This document shows positions 62,314-64,000 of a stretch of DNA of 64,000 bases, piece after piece. Numbering within the stretch: the first letter of the stretch is position 1; each line of letters begins with the position of its first letter. The position numbers and the translations under genes were made by a program. The notes under the pieces are model-generated. The model was given only the letters and a program-made list of their open reading frames with translations. It did not search any database and was not told the origin of the DNA. Origin of the DNA: Aphidius gifuensis (lineage: Eukaryota > Arthropoda > Insecta > Hymenoptera > Braconidae); the NCBI RefSeq assembly GCF_014905175.1, contig NC_057792.1:5518001-5582000 (forward strand). The letters are read 5' to 3'.

Positions 62314-64000
62314 AGAAGGCTGAAGGAAAAAAACTAGAAGGCCTGTACAAGTACCCTGGAACCATAGACATTTTACAAAGACTGAAATGTGGGTTTCCGG
62401 TTATTTAAGGCGCTCCAATGCTCCCGAATTTATACCGGATGTTAAAAAGATTTCTTTTATATTTCTTTTTTTTATTTTTCACTATTTTATTTATTGTGAA
62501 TTTTTTTTCGTTAAATATAATAGTATGTGCCTTCTACTATTTTTTTTGTCTCATATATAAAAGACATAATATTTTGACGTAAATCGAAATTTTTTTCTCT
62601 GACAGTCTTTGCTCGTATTTTTTTTTTTATTATAAAATCGAAATAATATTTAAATTAATTTATACAATATAAACAACAAAATTATATGAGTATAAATATA
62701 TAATATTCATGGAAATATATATAGTTTTTATTACAACTTTGAGGCAATCATATTTATTCAAGTAGGTGGTTTTATTAATCATAAAATTTTATTTATTTTA
62801 CTTGGAATAATTTGCACCACAGGGTTTCTTACTTAAATTATTATAAAATTTGTTTTTTAAAATTATATTTTTCATCAACTTTCACCAAAAAATTCATGCA
62901 AGAATGTATTTTATATATTGAAATTTAAATTTATAAAAATAAAAATACCTACTGTGGTGAGAAGGTGTAAAAAAAAAATCTGTTTTAAATTAAGGTGAAA
63001 AAGAAAAAAAAACACATTCAGGTATACAAAAGTTTTAGAAATTAGGTGATTATTTTTATTGAGAATTTTTAGAAATAGAAATCTTGTAGTCTTAATTTAG
63101 TATTGATCACGTAGAGTGGATGGACAACATGTGTTGAGCACATTGACATAAAAATTCTTGGACAAATTTTTTGTGTTTGACAACACACAATCGATGAGAA
63201 CGTAACAGGAAAAAAAATACATAAACATAAATGAAAATATATAAATAATAAGATTAAGTAGAAAAAAAAAAGAATGAAAATATAGCAAGCCAGTAAAGCA
63301 TAATAAAGTTATATTATTTAAAAATTCTTTGTCTCGTTATAAATGAAATTTATAATACTACTATTTATATATTTTAAAAGTTTCATATACCAGTTAATTT
63401 AATTTTAAATTTTTTTCATATTTCGTGAACATAGCATATTATATTATTAAGTTATATATATTAAAAGTGTGCTGCAACTATGGTAGCTTTCTTGAAGATA
63501 TACAGAAAATCGTCTATCCAACTGTAAAGTGGAAATGAAAATTGAAAAGATCGCTCGGATGAATTTCGCGTTGCGGAAATATAGAAATATATATATATGT
63601 TAAAGTTATAAGAAGAAAAATAATAATAAAAATAAGTCAGAGATGTTGAAGAAAGAAAAATGAATTGAAGCCAAAGCAAAGCAACGTGTGTACGGTCCAA
63701 AGACTTGGCAAGACTGAGGCTTCTGATTCAAGGTTTACTCTACTGCTTTGTACATGTATACTGTATGTCACATACACTCGAGATATATCTTTTTTTTCTA
63801 AATTATAAAACAACTTTTAAAATGAAAAATTATATATAACATTTATCAACGATTTAAAAAGAAAATAAATTTTCCATCAAAAAAAAAAAAAATTAATTAT
63901 ATTGTCAATGGGTCAATCAAGTTGAATTTTACTTGGCTATTTAATTAATTAACTGGACAAGTGATTAACAATTTAAAGTCTTGAAACATGAATATTTATT

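Larger units (their letters stand above)
51962..64000. other. presumed long intron, part 2
   Basis: No confident exon to the window end. G+C-richer islands lie at about 52860-53050, 53340-53440, 53750-54000, 54860-55025, 57030-57160, 57420-57560, 58010-58085, 58730-58860, 60430-60665, 61140-61330, 62290-62445 and 63470-63780. None has a convincing frame, although short ATG frames occur (for example 62297-62407). They are best treated as candidate enhancers or unannotated exons. Confidence 0.35.

Noticed and set aside
62297..62407. Small ATG frame starting in a GAT repeat (Met run, then KKAEGKKLEGLYKYPG)
   Set aside because: The start lies in a microsatellite and there is no leader or splice support. 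It is kept only as part of a G+C-rich island.
1..64000. Integrated viral genes, CRISPR arrays, rRNA or autonomous transposase
   Set aside because: None seen: no structural or polymerase motifs, no regular spaced repeats, no rRNA landmarks, and no DDE or reverse-transcriptase frame.

Overview
The window is a very A+T-rich piece of an animal nuclear genome, almost certainly an insect. Genes are split by short GT-AG introns, coding exons use A or T at most third codon positions, and long poly-A and poly-T tracts and ATT/ATA-rich spacers fill the rest. Six genes are recognisable orthologues of animal housekeeping genes. Extreme A+T richness of this kind is known from aphidiine braconid parasitoid wasps, so such a wasp is a reasonable guess, but nothing here proves it. 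I see no bacterial genes, CRISPR array, rRNA or convincing tRNA. Splice sites were read by eye and checked for reading-frame continuity; no transcript evidence was available.

Gene-dense left half (1-34 kb). In order: a 5' fragment of an unrecognised gene (-, 1.8 kb), PPIL2 (-, 3.6-5.6 kb), a divergent spliced low-coding locus (+, 6.1-8.1 kb), UBE4A (+, 8.3-11.6 kb), phosphoserine phosphatase PSPH (-, 12.2-13.4 kb), two unrecognised secreted proteins (-, 14.7-15.4 kb and 17.2-18.1 kb, the second mucin-like), CTU1 (+, 19.0-20.2 kb), MUL1 (-, 20.4-21.7 kb, convergent with CTU1), an unrecognised type I membrane protein with two PPxY motifs (-, 23.2-28.8 kb), and an IPP-like BTB-Kelch protein (-, 31.6-33.9 kb). 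Three of the genes act in ubiquitin transfer (PPIL2 and UBE4A with U-boxes, MUL1 with a RING), and the IPP-like protein belongs to a family with many CUL3 adaptors. The neighbours otherwise share no obvious pathway, and the clustering may be chance.

Middle (34-42 kb). A second spliced low-coding locus (+, 34.3-36.7 kb) runs divergently from the IPP-like gene and shares exon and intron sequence with the locus at 6-8 kb. A foldback, tandem-repeat element lies at 38.4-39.45 kb.

Right third (42-64 kb). A promoter-like, G+C-richer block at 41.9-42.1 kb, a long leader and a short first coding exon (42,853-42,924) suggest the start of a large + strand gene whose remaining exons lie mostly beyond the window. 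The next 21 kb hold no confident coding exon. They hold microsatellites, a MITE-like inverted-repeat cluster at 45.65-46.2 kb, one possible signal-peptide exon at 51.8 kb, and G+C-richer islands that look like candidate regulatory DNA.
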